A stretch of DNA of 64,000 nucleotides from Dehalococcoidia bacterium UBA1222 (lineage in GTDB: Bacteria; Chloroflexota; Dehalococcoidia; Dehalococcoidales; UBA1222), in assembly GCA_002309415.1 (NCBI GenBank), contig DBXC01000005.1, forward strand, positions 30,582 through 94,581. The letters run 5' to 3'. Shown piece after piece: positions 24,087 through 32,827 of this stretch. Positions within the stretch are counted from its first letter, which is position 1, and each line of letters opens with the position of its first letter. The translations under genes were made by a program, and so were the position numbers. Below the pieces are notes generated by a model. That model saw nothing but the letters and a program-made list of their open reading frames with translations. It made no database searches and was not told the DNA's origin.

Positions 24087-26456
24087 TTATTCTCGTTCTT
24101 TGATGGCCGAAGGCAGGTTCCATCTCGTCATATCATGCATTGCGACGTAATGCGATGCGAGCAGGAATACCAAGACCAGTACACAGGTCATCACATACAT
24201 GGATATCGCCTGCGGGAACGGGAACTTCTGATCTGACGATGAGATGTTGATCAGGATGAAATTGGAGAGTCCGACTCCGGCAGGCAATGCGAAGATCATG
24301 GCTACCACGTACTGGAATAGATTGTTAATGAGGTTTGCGTTGGATATCGAAGACCTCTGATAGCCCAGTGTCCTCATGGTCGCAAAGGATCGTTTTTGTT
24401 CTTTGAGGTTGGTCTGGATCATGTTGAATACGATGAGGAAGCCCATCAACAGAGCGATAGCGGCCAGAAATCCGGCAGAAATATCAAATGCCATCAATCG
24501 ATCGCCGTATTCGGCTCGGATGGTGGAGTTCAAAGACATGTATTTGAGGTCAGTAAGAGCTTCGTATTTTTTAACGAAACTCTCTGTATCATCGACTCTG
24601 ACCAGCAGTGTGCCGATGTATTTGACTGTGCCGACGATATTATTGAATGCATCATAGCCTACGTAGTTGACCTGATACAGATATTCATCCGAGATGGCTT
24701 TGACTTCTGTATCAGTGCCGTTCACTTGGATGATATCTCCAACAGATGCGCCTATGGTGTTTGCATAGTGCTTGGCCAGTATGATTCCGCTATCAGGAAC
24801 ATCGATAGTGTGATGATAATAATCCACGACTCTCAGAAGATCCTGATCATTTGAGATGCCGTTAATAAGACCGATTTCTTCTTTATCTCCGTTGGTCAGT
24901 TCAAGAGCAACGTATTTGATCATCGCGATATCTTTGATATTGGGATCCAAAACACCGTTTTCATCAGCGAAGTTCGCTTTGATATATGCTTCCGGATTCT
25001 CCGGCATTTTTGTCAGATAGACCTGGACATCGTAATCCATACGCACTTCGAAGAGCTGCTGTAACATGACCTGCTTGGATTCGATGAGAGACAGCGCCAC
25101 GAAGATCAGTACGCCGCTGGCGAAGATACAGATGCCGGATACGATATATCGCTTCAAATTTCTGATCGTCTGAGATGCAGTCACCTTGAAGGGAATAGGG
25201 GTATTCTTGAACAGCGTCCTGGTCAGATAGGGGGTCTTGTTATTGGATGGAGGCAGAGCCTTCATGGCTTCCACAGGTTTGACTTTGGAGATACCGAGAC
25301 ATGTTAAGTATGCTGTGAGTTCGCTGATTGTGAGCAACGCCGCGAAAGCTACAAGCACTACGATCCAATTGATATGGAATCCCAGAGGATAGAGCCTGAT
25401 GGCATCGCCGTAAGCTTTGTTGGCGATCATGATGATCACTGAACCTAGTCCGATACCGATCAGCCAAGACAGTGTCGACGTGGCAAAAGTCATCAGCATG
25501 AAGACGCTTGTAATGCTGCTCTTCTTTTCGCCCAGTGCGCGCATGACACCGATGTCTTTGCGGCACTGCCTGATGATCTGTGACAGGAAGAGTGCTGTGA
25601 CGACTAGTACCACTAAGAAGAAGATGGCTGGTGCGCCGAGCGAGATGTAATTGATTGCCCGTAATGTATTTTTGTACTGCTTTATGATTGTAGAATTCTC
25701 GTATTCTGATGCGTATGCGATGTAGTCATAGATGTTGATGCTGGGCTTGCTTTCAGCTTCATCATACATCTTCTCGATATCGTCAAGGGTCTTAGCCTTT
25801 CCGTCTAAGAATTTAACGAGTATCTCGTTGAATACCTGAGCTGAATAGTATGTGTCTATTTCAGCTCTGGGAAGATACAAATAGGCAAAGTCCCTTGCTG
25901 ATGACAGTGAATAGGAATCCTGAGATACGACGCTCGTTTCAGGAGCGCATACCAGTGCCTTTATCTCATATTCGACGGTCTTGTCTCCCGGCATTCTGAT
26001 CGTGATCTTGTCTCCGACTTTGAAGCCGTTGGACTGTGCGAAATGATATTCCATGCGGAGACCGTCGGTGGATGTGTATCCGTCATACAGATACTGTTTG
26101 ATGAAGTAATCATTTTCGTAGGAATGGATTCTTCCGTTGAATACTTTGCCGTTGGTGTTTTCAAATGTGGTATTGATCGTTTCTCGATAGATTATCTGAT
26201 CGATATCCATCTGTTCTTTGTAATCTTGTGGCAGGATACTCAACCATGCGACTGGGAGATCCTGGGAAAGCCCTACAGTGATCTCAGGATAAGAGTATTC
26301 TTCCAGGAAAGAATTGACTCCGTTTTCCATGTTGATATAGGCATTGCGGAGACCGATAAGGATGCCCGTGCCGAATGCGCCGACCAATACTATGCTGAGT
26401 AGCATCAGCCAGAATCGCTTCAGATATGGGAGCAGCATCGTTCGGGCAAGTTTCAT
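24087..26456 (-). CDS. ABC transporter permease, MacB/FtsX type (two FtsX domains)
   Basis: About 789 residues from the ATG at 26456 (the longer frame begins at a TTG). One N-terminal transmembrane helix, a large extracytoplasmic domain (residues 45-260), three helices of the first FtsX unit (about 275-385), another long extracytoplasmic part, and a second FtsX unit near the C-terminus (LKEQKRSFATMRTLGYQRSSI). Such mechanotransmission permeases do not usually import; they extract lipoproteins, lipids or peptides, or drive cell-wall enzymes. It follows its ATPase by 7 nt and, with the upstream ligase and acyltransferase, forms an operon that may modify and move a lipid. Confidence 0.85.
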   Translation of the reverse strand: MKLARTMLLPYLKRFWLMLLSIVLVGAFGTGILIGLRNAYINMENGVNSFLEEYSYPEITVGLSQDLPVAWLSILPQDYKEQMDIDQIIYRETINTTFENTNGKVFNGRIHSYENDYFIKQYLYDGYTSTDGLRMEYHFAQSNGFKVGDKITIRMPGDKTVEYEIKALVCAPETSVVSQDSYSLSSARDFAYLYLPRAEIDTYYSAQVFNEILVKFLDGKAKTLDDIEKMYDEAESKPSINIYDYIAYASEYENSTIIKQYKNTLRAINYISLGAPAIFFLVVLVVTALFLSQIIRQCRKDIGVMRALGEKKSSITSVFMLMTFATSTLSWLIGIGLGSVIIMIANKAYGDAIRLYPLGFHINWIVVLVAFAALLTISELTAYLTCLGISKVKPVEAMKALPPSNNKTPYLTRTLFKNTPIPFKVTASQTIRNLKRYIVSGICIFASGVLIFVALSLIESKQVMLQQLFEVRMDYDVQVYLTKMPENPEAYIKANFADENGVLDPNIKDIAMIKYVALELTNGDKEEIGLINGISNDQDLLRVVDYYHHTIDVPDSGIILAKHYANTIGASVGDIIQVNGTDTEVKAISDEYLYQVNYVGYDAFNNIVGTVKYIGTLLVRVDDTESFVKKYEALTDLKYMSLNSTIRAEYGDRLMAFDISAGFLAAIALLMGFLIVFNMIQTNLKEQKRSFATMRTLGYQRSSISNANLINNLFQYVVAMIFALPAGVGLSNFILINISSSDQKFPFPQAISMYVMTCVLVLVFLLASHYVAMHDMTRWNLPSAIKERE

Positions 26457-26463
26457 GATCAAA

Positions 26464-27174
26464 CTACCACTCGATCGAATCAGCGTCAGAAGGATTGTCG
26501 TTCTGTGCGATTTTTATGATCTTGCCGTCGCGCATAGTAACTACACGGTCAGCTATGGCGGCGATAGGGGAAGAGTGAGTGACGATCACCATCGTCTGTC
26601 CCTGTTTCCTGACCAGATCCTGTAAAAGGTTCAAGATCTTGCGGCCGGTCTTATCATCGAGAGCACCGGTGGGTTCATCGCAGAGGATCAGCTTAGTATC
26701 TTTTACAAGAGCTCTCGCAATCGAGACTCTCTGCTGTTCACCGCCGGACATCTGGGACGGGTATTGATTCATCTTTTCACCGCCGAGGCCGACCAGCTCA
26801 AGAGTCTTTCCTGCCTTGTTATCTACGTCTTTTCCGTTTATCGACATTCTGACGTTTTCGATAGCAGTCAGGTCTGGGAGAAGATTATAGAACTGGAAAA
26901 TGAAACCAATCTTCTCTTTTCTGAAATTAGTGAGCTCTTTATCTTTGAATTTCGTTATATCTGTGCCGTCAAAGAGTATCTCTCCGGAATCAGGGCTGTC
27001 CATGCCGGCAATGACATTTAGGAGAGTGGATTTACCGCATCCTGAATTACCGACTAAGACCAGGAGTTCGCCTTCGTTGATATCGAGCGATACATCATCC
27101 AGCGCTCGGACTTCTGAATCGCCCTTTCCGTAGTATTTCTTAAGATTCCTGAGTTCTAAGATCTTTTCAGCCAT
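26464..27174 (-). CDS. ABC transporter ATPase (LolD/MacB type)
   Basis: 236 residues. Walker [11 protein letters not shown] (36-45), Q-loop IFQFYNLLP, signature [15 protein letters not shown], Walker [14 protein letters not shown], His switch VTHSS. The sequence around [16 protein letters not shown] is typical for partners of FtsX-like permeases. It starts 10 nt after the ligase gene and ends 7 nt before the permease start, so they form one transporter. Confidence 0.92.
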   Translation of the reverse strand: MAEKILELRNLKKYYGKGDSEVRALDDVSLDINEGELLVLVGNSGCGKSTLLNVIAGMDSPDSGEILFDGTDITKFKDKELTNFRKEKIGFIFQFYNLLPDLTAIENVRMSINGKDVDNKAGKTLELVGLGGEKMNQYPSQMSGGEQQRVSIARALVKDTKLILCDEPTGALDDKTGRKILNLLQDLVRKQGQTMVIVTHSSPIAAIADRVVTMRDGKIIKIAQNDNPSDADSIEW

Positions 27175-27184
27175 AGTAGTCTCT

Positions 27185-28825
27185 CTAATTCTGTTTCTTT
27201 AGCTTATTAAGCAAGCGGGCAGTCTCTTTATACAATGCATGATCGACGATTTTATTCATCTTATCAAGACACTGCTCGCGAAGTTTTCTTTCATCAAGTT
27301 TACCATTTGCATTCAAGGGGAATTTTGGCAGATAAATGATATGCGTCGGGATTTTGATCGAGGGAAGTACAGAATGAAGATCGTTGAGATAAGTCGATTC
27401 ATTGAAGACCAACGGTCTTCGCTTCATTTCCACGACCGCTATGATATATTCGCCGTCAGTCAGGGACGGGAAGCCCAGTACTCGAACCTTAGTAAATTCT
27501 TTGTATTTCTCGAAGGCTTTTTCGATCTCTGATGGGGAGATATTTTCGCCCTTACGGACAATGATATCTTTCAATCTGCCGGTCAGGTTCAGGTATCCGT
27601 CATCGTCCAGATAACCGAGGTCACCGGTATGCAGATAACCATTGTCATCGAAAGGCTGTTTTTCTTTGGGGAGCTTATAGTAACCGTTACAGAGTACATA
27701 GCCTTTGATTAGTATCTCTCCGGGGCTTCTTTCATCAGTGATAAGGTCTTTCGTATTGGGATCCTGTATGACGATCTCAAGATCGTCCATTGGGAGACCT
27801 ACGGTCTTCTTCTTTTTTGCCGGTGATTTGGGATAAACGAGAGAAATGAGGGGAGAACACTCGGTCTGTCCGTAGCCGTTGAGGAATTTGGCGTTCACGT
27901 ATTTTTTCTCAAGGAACTTGAGCTGCTTGTCGGACGTAAAACCGCCGCCCACTATACAGTGTTTGACGAACTTTCCTTTGTGGATCCAGAAACCGGGCGC
28001 TCTTGCTAATCTGTCGAATATTACAGAGACTGAGGCATAGTCGCCGCAGCGTGCCCGTAGGAATTCTTTATACATATCCCAGGCACTGGACATTTCGTTG
28101 ATGTAGACCAGCCTTTTATATGACAGGAATGCCATAACTACTAATAATCCGAAGCAGTGGAACATGGGCAGAAGGCACATGAAAGTAGGGGACGCGATAT
28201 TATCGAGTTTGTAGAAATTGTGATAGATGATGTTCATGAGACCATACTGGGAGAGCATGACGGCTTTGGGTGCCGCGGTCGTGCCAGTAGTGAAGATGAT
28301 ATGAGATGTCCTTTTGCTCTCTGCTTCTCGGTCTTCGATCTCTTTCAGAGGAACAGGATCGTAGTCTTTGAGGATCTTCTTGAAAATGATGTCCTTTTCT
28401 CGTATCGAGAGGACTCTGTTCTCATCGATATTGCATTCTTTTAATAGTTTTTCCAAATCATCGTCATCCTTTGCTTCTGAGACGTATTTCCCGTGAATCA
28501 GGAAATTACAGTCGGCGTTCTTGATGGCATTGACGAGATCATTGTGGCGCAGAATGTAGTTGATAAGTACTGCGACCGCACCCACTCTGATGATGGCAAG
28601 GAATGCGATGAACCAGTTGTATGAGTTCATCGACAGGAGTGCTACATGGTCGCCTTCTTTGACGCCCATTTCAATGAGCTTGTTTGCTAAATAATTGACC
28701 GAAAGCGAGACCTCTCCGAAGGTGTATTTGCGTCCTTTGAAGGATATCGCCTCTTTCTGGGACGACTCCTCATCGAGTTCGTACATATCACTGAATAGAT
28801 AGTTGTCGATATCAGTCTTCATCAT
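27185..28825 (-). CDS. Adenylate-forming enzyme (acyl-CoA synthetase / fatty-acid ligase-like)
   Basis: 546 residues of the ANL superfamily. Phosphate loop IIFTTGTTAAPKAVMLSQ near residues 175-192, GYGQTECSPLISL (A5), YLHTGDLGYLDDDGYLNLTG (A7) and the C-terminal catalytic Lys in PLNANGKLDERKL. It activates a carboxylic acid as an adenylate and transfers it to CoA or a carrier. No carrier protein is encoded beside it. Placed 3 nt after a membrane acyltransferase and 10 nt before an ABC ATPase, it probably supplies the acyl group for that acyltransferase (inference). Confidence 0.86.
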   Translation of the reverse strand: MMKTDIDNYLFSDMYELDEESSQKEAISFKGRKYTFGEVSLSVNYLANKLIEMGVKEGDHVALLSMNSYNWFIAFLAIIRVGAVAVLINYILRHNDLVNAIKNADCNFLIHGKYVSEAKDDDDLEKLLKECNIDENRVLSIREKDIIFKKILKDYDPVPLKEIEDREAESKRTSHIIFTTGTTAAPKAVMLSQYGLMNIIYHNFYKLDNIASPTFMCLLPMFHCFGLLVVMAFLSYKRLVYINEMSSAWDMYKEFLRARCGDYASVSVIFDRLARAPGFWIHKGKFVKHCIVGGGFTSDKQLKFLEKKYVNAKFLNGYGQTECSPLISLVYPKSPAKKKKTVGLPMDDLEIVIQDPNTKDLITDERSPGEILIKGYVLCNGYYKLPKEKQPFDDNGYLHTGDLGYLDDDGYLNLTGRLKDIIVRKGENISPSEIEKAFEKYKEFTKVRVLGFPSLTDGEYIIAVVEMKRRPLVFNESTYLNDLHSVLPSIKIPTHIIYLPKFPLNANGKLDERKLREQCLDKMNKIVDHALYKETARLLNKLKKQN

Positions 28826-28828
28826 GTG

Positions 28829-29968
28829 TTATGCCTTCTCCACAGCCGATGATCTTGCCTTCTTAATAAGTGCTTCAATTACGAGACTGATCACTATGAA
28901 TACAGTGATCGTTATAAGTACGAGAACGATTGGGTAGAACTGCCCCAGTCCTGAGAGATCGCGTCGGAAAATCAAAGTGACTACGAATGACAGAATCGTA
29001 GTGTGGGTCACGTATACCAAAGATACTCTTTTTCCGAGGTAACCGAAAGCGATACGTAATGGCTTGATATTACTGAACAAGCGCATCAAAGTATGGATCA
29101 CATATGTTCCCAGTATCGACATGATGAAGACGAGGATGACATCGAATCCTTTGATGACTGCATTGAACTGTCCGCCGGGCATCGCTCCGACAAGGTCTGC
29201 TCCGAATTGTACGTGGCAGAAGTAACAGACCAAGAAGATCACTGCTTCGCAGCAGACTGCACTTAAAATGATCGACCAAATAGCCTTTGGAGAGTCTGCG
29301 GGTCTGTCTAGGAAATTCTTAGTTTTGAGATAAGCTCCTGCTAGCATTATTGCCAGGATGGCCGGATATGCCTGGACCATATGCGGCAATGATACGCCTA
29401 CGAACTGGACGATCAGGAATGAGAGCAGGAGACAAATGGCTATGACACCAGCGAATCTAGGCGTCTTTGCGATGGTCCAGTCGACAATGAGATAGAAAAC
29501 TGCCGAGATGATGAAAAGGACATATAGGAACCATAGGATGCCTACTGCTAAGATCACATCGATACAGCCTGAGGCAATACTAATTCCCAAAAGATCGAAA
29601 CCACCTTCCGAGAGCAAGAAGTATAGGTCGCCATACAGGACAGTCTGTATGGTCGCATTGCCGGTAATCAGCTGAAGACCTCCAACAAGAATAGTGGCAA
29701 CTACGAATACGATGGGAATCGGCAGCAGTAACTGCTTTGCTCTGTGGGTGATCTTTTCTTTATAAGTTCTTCCACTGGGGGAATAGTTGTATCCGCTATA
29801 GAAGAAGAAAACTGACATGAGACATGGGAAGACACAATAAAGGATGTTGAATGAAGTGAGTGCGTTAGAACCGCCAAACATGGTGGCATGGAAATAGATG
29901 ACGAAAAGGATAAGTAATCCTTTGACCATGTCCTGAACGATTGAGCGCTCTTTAGTCTGTGTACCCAT
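28829..29968 (-). CDS. Membrane acyltransferase, acyltransferase-3 family
   Basis: About 379 residues from the ATG at 29968; an upstream TTG at 29986 would start inside the -10 box. About ten hydrophobic segments. The N-terminal part has the family hallmark VKGLLILFVIYFHATMFGG, with the conserved His in the first helix, and SVFFFYSGYNYSP. These enzymes O-acylate surface sugars, peptidoglycan or lipids. It heads the operon with the acyl ligase and FtsX-type ABC system. TATAAT lies 6 nt upstream of the ATG with no ribosome site. Confidence 0.84.
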   Translation of the reverse strand: MGTQTKERSIVQDMVKGLLILFVIYFHATMFGGSNALTSFNILYCVFPCLMSVFFFYSGYNYSPSGRTYKEKITHRAKQLLLPIPIVFVVATILVGGLQLITGNATIQTVLYGDLYFLLSEGGFDLLGISIASGCIDVILAVGILWFLYVLFIISAVFYLIVDWTIAKTPRFAGVIAICLLLSFLIVQFVGVSLPHMVQAYPAILAIMLAGAYLKTKNFLDRPADSPKAIWSIILSAVCCEAVIFLVCYFCHVQFGADLVGAMPGGQFNAVIKGFDVILVFIMSILGTYVIHTLMRLFSNIKPLRIAFGYLGKRVSLVYVTHTTILSFVVTLIFRRDLSGLGQFYPIVLVLITITVFIVISLVIEALIKKARSSAVEKA

Positions 29969-29974
29969 ATGTTG

Positions 29975-29980
29975 ATTATA
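29975..29980 (-). promoter_or_regulatory. -10 box of the acyltransferase operon, 6 nt from ATG
   Basis: Minus strand: TTTGATT-TATAAT-CAACAT-ATG. With the usual 6-8 nt distance the transcript begins at the initiation codon. A good -35 at 17 bp is not apparent. Confidence 0.5.
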
Positions 29981-30037
29981 AATCAAACACGGCTGTTCAA
30001 TCTATACTGGGATAGTTAGAATTAATCGTGACGGCTA

Positions 30038-30328
30038 TTATCGTTTAAGATCATCGCAGACGTTGATAACGATGTCTCTGATCTCGTAAGGGTCTTCAGT
30101 TTCGACCAGTAACATCGGTTTTGCCCCGGGATAAGGTATTTCTTCACTCAATCCGAGTTCATCTGATGATTTGGTCTTTTTGATGAGGAACCTATTGTCG
30201 TAGATTCCACCGAATATGCAGCCGTCTTTATAGAGGATATATTCTCCCATCATCTTTTTGTGGGTGATGCCGTCGGTTGCTTTAAGTGTGTCTAAGACAT
30301 AGATCAGATAATCTTCAGTACTTGCCAT
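30038..30328 (-). CDS. TfoX/Sxy N-terminal-domain protein
   Basis: 96 residues matching the stand-alone TfoX N-terminal domain: ITHKKMMGEYILYKDGCIFGG followed by DNRFLIKKT and a conserved YPGAKPMLLVE. In gamma-proteobacteria the full TfoX switches on competence genes. Short versions in Firmicutes are uncharacterised, so no competence role should be assumed. GAGG stands about 12 nt before the ATG. It lies next to a tRNA gene. Confidence 0.82.
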   Translation of the reverse strand: MASTEDYLIYVLDTLKATDGITHKKMMGEYILYKDGCIFGGIYDNRFLIKKTKSSDELGLSEEIPYPGAKPMLLVETEDPYEIRDIVINVCDDLKR

Positions 30329-30352
30329 GATGAAATATCCTCTATTGAAAGA

Positions 30353-30427
30353 TGGAGCGGGTGACGGGATTCGAACCCGCGACGTTTTGCTTGGGAAGCA
30401 AACACTCTACCACTGAGTTACACCCGC
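30353..30427 (-). tRNA. tRNA-Gly (anticodon CCC)
   Basis: On the minus strand a full cloverleaf can be drawn: acceptor GCGGGTG/CACCCGC, D-arm ACTC...GAGT, anticodon stem TTTGC/GCAAA around loop TTCCCAA (anticodon CCC), and T-arm GCGGG-TTCGAAT-CCCGT. The discriminator T is at 30356 and CCA is encoded at 30353-30355. It reads GGG codons. Confidence 0.95.
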
Positions 30428-30496
30428 ATGACAGCCACACTATTATACAGCTAAAATCTTATCATATGAATCACACATGGAAAGGCGCAGAAGGAC

Positions 30497-30910
30497 ATGG
30501 ATGAAGAATTACTGGCAAAAGCTACCGAATTAGCCGATGCGGGACATCCCGAGGCATGTGCTTACCTCGGCAAGCAGTATTATTTCGGATGGGAGATCGA
30601 GCTGGATTACGCCAAGGCTTTGAAGTACCTGACGGTCGCTTCTGAAGCCGGTGACGGCATGTCACAGTTCCTGTTAGGGTACATGTACGGATCGGGTCGC
30701 GGCGTCGATCATGATCTTGATGCTGCTTATAAGTGGTTCCTGGCGGCAGCCGAGAACGGCATTCCTGAAGCTATGTTCAATGTCGGCTGCATGCTGATGA
30801 AGCACGATAATGAAGAAGATCGTGCTCTCGGCAAGGAATGGATCATCAAATCTGCCAAAGCCGGATACGATGCTGCAATCGATACGCTCGATGATTTCGA
30901 TGATGATTGA
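30497..30910 (+). CDS. Sel1-like repeat protein
   Basis: 137 residues made of about three Sel1/TPR-like helical hairpins: PEACAYLGKQYYFGWEIELD, then SQFLLGYMYGSGRGVDHDLD and PEAMFNVGCMLM, each with the G-Y-G pattern. Such proteins act as protein-protein scaffolds. No signal peptide is seen, so it should be cytoplasmic. AGAAGGA precedes the ATG. Partner unknown. Confidence 0.85.
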   Translation: MDEELLAKATELADAGHPEACAYLGKQYYFGWEIELDYAKALKYLTVASEAGDGMSQFLLGYMYGSGRGVDHDLDAAYKWFLAAAENGIPEAMFNVGCMLMKHDNEEDRALGKEWIIKSAKAGYDAAIDTLDDFDDD

Positions 30911-30958
30911 TCGTCATCGTGTATACTTTACCCAGTTTAAATTGGAGAACGATATCAG

Positions 30959-31822
30959 ATGAATGATTCGTCATTTTTCAGTAATAAAGACTGTCAGTAT
31001 TTCCCGTGTCATGAGACCCGTGACACGGAGAACTTCAACTGTCTCTTCTGTTATTGCCCGCTGTACGCGTTAGGCGATAGATGCGGAGGCAATTTAAGTT
31101 ATACTGATAACGGCACTAAGGACTGTTCCAAATGCATGGTGCCGCATAAACGTGATTCGGCTCATTATATCTGGTCGAAATTCGATGAGATAAAGGTGAT
31201 CACGGGAAGAAAGAATAAAGAGATGAATATCGTATGTTTGGATATGGAAGGGATCGTATTTCCCGAGATCTGGATCGCGGTCTCCAAAGCGACCGGTATC
31301 GATGAATTGAAACTGACTACACGCGATGTTCCCGTATACAGTCAGCTGATGGATAACAGGCTCAGGATACTGAAGGAACACAATCTTGGCATCAAAGATA
31401 TCCAGAATGTGATCGCTGGTATCGACCCGCTGCCTGGTGCCAAGGAATTCATGGAAGAGCTCCGTGAGATCGTCCCGGTCGTGATCTTAAGTGACACTTT
31501 CGAACAGTTTGCCCAGCCGATTAAGAAGAAACTGGGCTATCCCACCATTCTCTGCAATACTCTTGAGATCGATGCTGACGGTATGATTGCCGGATATCAT
31601 ATGCGCTGTGAGAAATCCAAGCTCACGACTGTGAGAGGATTCCAGTCTATGGGGTATGAGACGATCGCGGTCGGTGATAGTTTCAACGATCTTGAGATGA
31701 TCATGGCAAGCAAGAGCGGTTTCCTCTTGAATCCGCCTGAAACTATCCGCAAAGACCATCCTGAGATTGAGGCATTCTACGACTATGCCAGTCTTCTGGA
31801 TGCGATAAAGAAAGCTCTTTAG
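30959..31822 (+). CDS. thrH: Cys-rich small domain fused to ThrH (phosphoserine phosphatase / homoserine phosphotransferase)
   Basis: 287 residues. Residues 8-75 form a probable metal-binding module with Cys12, 17, 28, 31, 33, 42, 56 and 59 (QYFPCHETRDTENFNCLFCY, KDCSKCMVPH), the pattern of the cysteine-rich small domain often found near corrinoid genes. From Met89 the chain is a complete ThrH: CLDMEGIVFPEIWIAVSK (nucleophile Asp95, Glu97), VVILSDTFEQF and AVGDSFNDLEM. ThrH is a HAD enzyme that hydrolyses phosphoserine and can phosphorylate homoserine from it. Gene fusion rather than read-through is clear because the frame is continuous. A threonine-phosphate role for corrinoid assembly is possible but only inferred. 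Confidence 0.87.
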   Translation: MNDSSFFSNKDCQYFPCHETRDTENFNCLFCYCPLYALGDRCGGNLSYTDNGTKDCSKCMVPHKRDSAHYIWSKFDEIKVITGRKNKEMNIVCLDMEGIVFPEIWIAVSKATGIDELKLTTRDVPVYSQLMDNRLRILKEHNLGIKDIQNVIAGIDPLPGAKEFMEELREIVPVVILSDTFEQFAQPIKKKLGYPTILCNTLEIDADGMIAGYHMRCEKSKLTTVRGFQSMGYETIAVGDSFNDLEMIMASKSGFLLNPPETIRKDHPEIEAFYDYASLLDAIKKAL

Positions 31823-32233
31823 CTATTCAATAGTTTCGAATGAAACGTAGTCCACTTGGGCTTCTATCATGATGAAGTCCATTCTGAACAGTTTTATGAT
31901 GATAGATTGAAATCCCACTTTATGTTCCAGATATTCCAGATTGCGTTTTAAAGTCATCTTGAGATTGTGGAACTCGTAGGGGAAGTATCCTTTTCCTCGG
32001 GTCTTTGAGACTTTCCACTTGTACATATCGAAATCCGGATCGACCAGATGGAAACGCATGATCAAGGATTTTGCGTTGGGAAAGAGGATCTCTGCAGAAG
32101 AATGCACTGTGATATCGTCTTCGAAATAGAAAGTGATGAATTGCCTCGATGATTCGACTTTTTTGATCACGTAGTCATGCGGTGTCGGTATCGTCGGAAG
32201 ATGCTTTCTGTTCAGATAATATCTTTTGATCAT
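31823..32233 (-). CDS. Hypothetical protein
   Basis: 136 residues from the ATG at 32233, which has TTGGAG 7-8 nt upstream; a GTG at 32260 would extend it by nine residues. No recognised family. The sequence (RKHLPTIPTPHDYVIKKVE, RQFITFYFEDDITV) is rich in aromatic and basic residues and looks like a beta-rich cytoplasmic domain with no signal peptide or membrane segment. Its stop directly abuts the stop of the convergent thrH-fusion gene. Confidence 0.55.
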   Translation of the reverse strand: MIKRYYLNRKHLPTIPTPHDYVIKKVESSRQFITFYFEDDITVHSSAEILFPNAKSLIMRFHLVDPDFDMYKWKVSKTRGKGYFPYEFHNLKMTLKRNLEYLEHKVGFQSIIIKLFRMDFIMIEAQVDYVSFETIE

Positions 32234-32431
32234 TGCTTTCTCCAAATTTGCCTGGAACACTTCATGTATCGACAGTTTATCATGAGTTAAGAACGAATAA
32301 AACTACAATTTGGTCGTTTTTCGATTAACAGATACAAACCATGCTTCTGTTCGCGCTTTGTGAGGATGTGAGACTGGCTTTTTGCCATTCTGTTTTGAAA
32401 CAACTCATGATGGCATGACAAGAATAGGATA

Positions 32432-32641
32432 TTAGATGAAGGATAGCTGGATATGGCGGTTGATCCTGGCACAATCCACGAGGTAGAGATTGATCAGTGT
32501 CTGATAGGGCAGCCCGTAGGACGCCGCCTGTTCCTTGAAGTATTCGATGGCGGTCACATCGATATTGATGGTGATCTGTTTCTTTTCGCTCTTAGTGTAT
32601 GAAGATTTGGAGTTTTCTGTAATCCGGTAGTTTCTTTCCAT
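32432..32641 (-). CDS. Orphan CopG/BrnA-type ribbon-helix-helix protein
   Basis: 69 residues. KKQITINIDVTAIEYFKEQA followed by YGLPYQTLINLYLVDCA is the ribbon-helix-helix core of BrnA/CopG antitoxins. In BrnTA systems the toxin gene precedes the antitoxin; none is present in the 186 bp upstream, nor is a toxin seen downstream, so this is either a solitary repressor or the remnant of a module. Its promoter probably lies in the very AT-rich 32655-32700 stretch. Confidence 0.7.
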   Translation of the reverse strand: MERNYRITENSKSSYTKSEKKQITINIDVTAIEYFKEQAASYGLPYQTLINLYLVDCARINRHIQLSFI

Positions 32642-32827
32642 CTTATTGCCCCGAAACGTATTAACTATTATACATATAATATAATTATTATATAATTAAA
32701 AATCAACAAAAATTACGAAAATTCGTCGTTTTTGTGCCTAGAGATGACATGAGAAGTGCCGGTTTCAGTTGTTATAATTTAAATGAAAGATTTTTAACTC
32801 GTTCAATAAGTGATTTAGGAGAATTTG

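Noticed and set aside
7700..29980. Shared 13-mer AATCAACATATGG at 7701-7713 and upstream of the acyltransferase gene (minus strand near 29968), suggesting co-regulation
   Set aside because: Matches of this length are expected by chance in 64 kb, and the second site has no matching inverted arm.
32287..32472. 61-codon minus-strand frame as a partner toxin of the RHH antitoxin
   Set aside because: Overlaps the antitoxin end, has no ribosome site and no resemblance to a toxin family.
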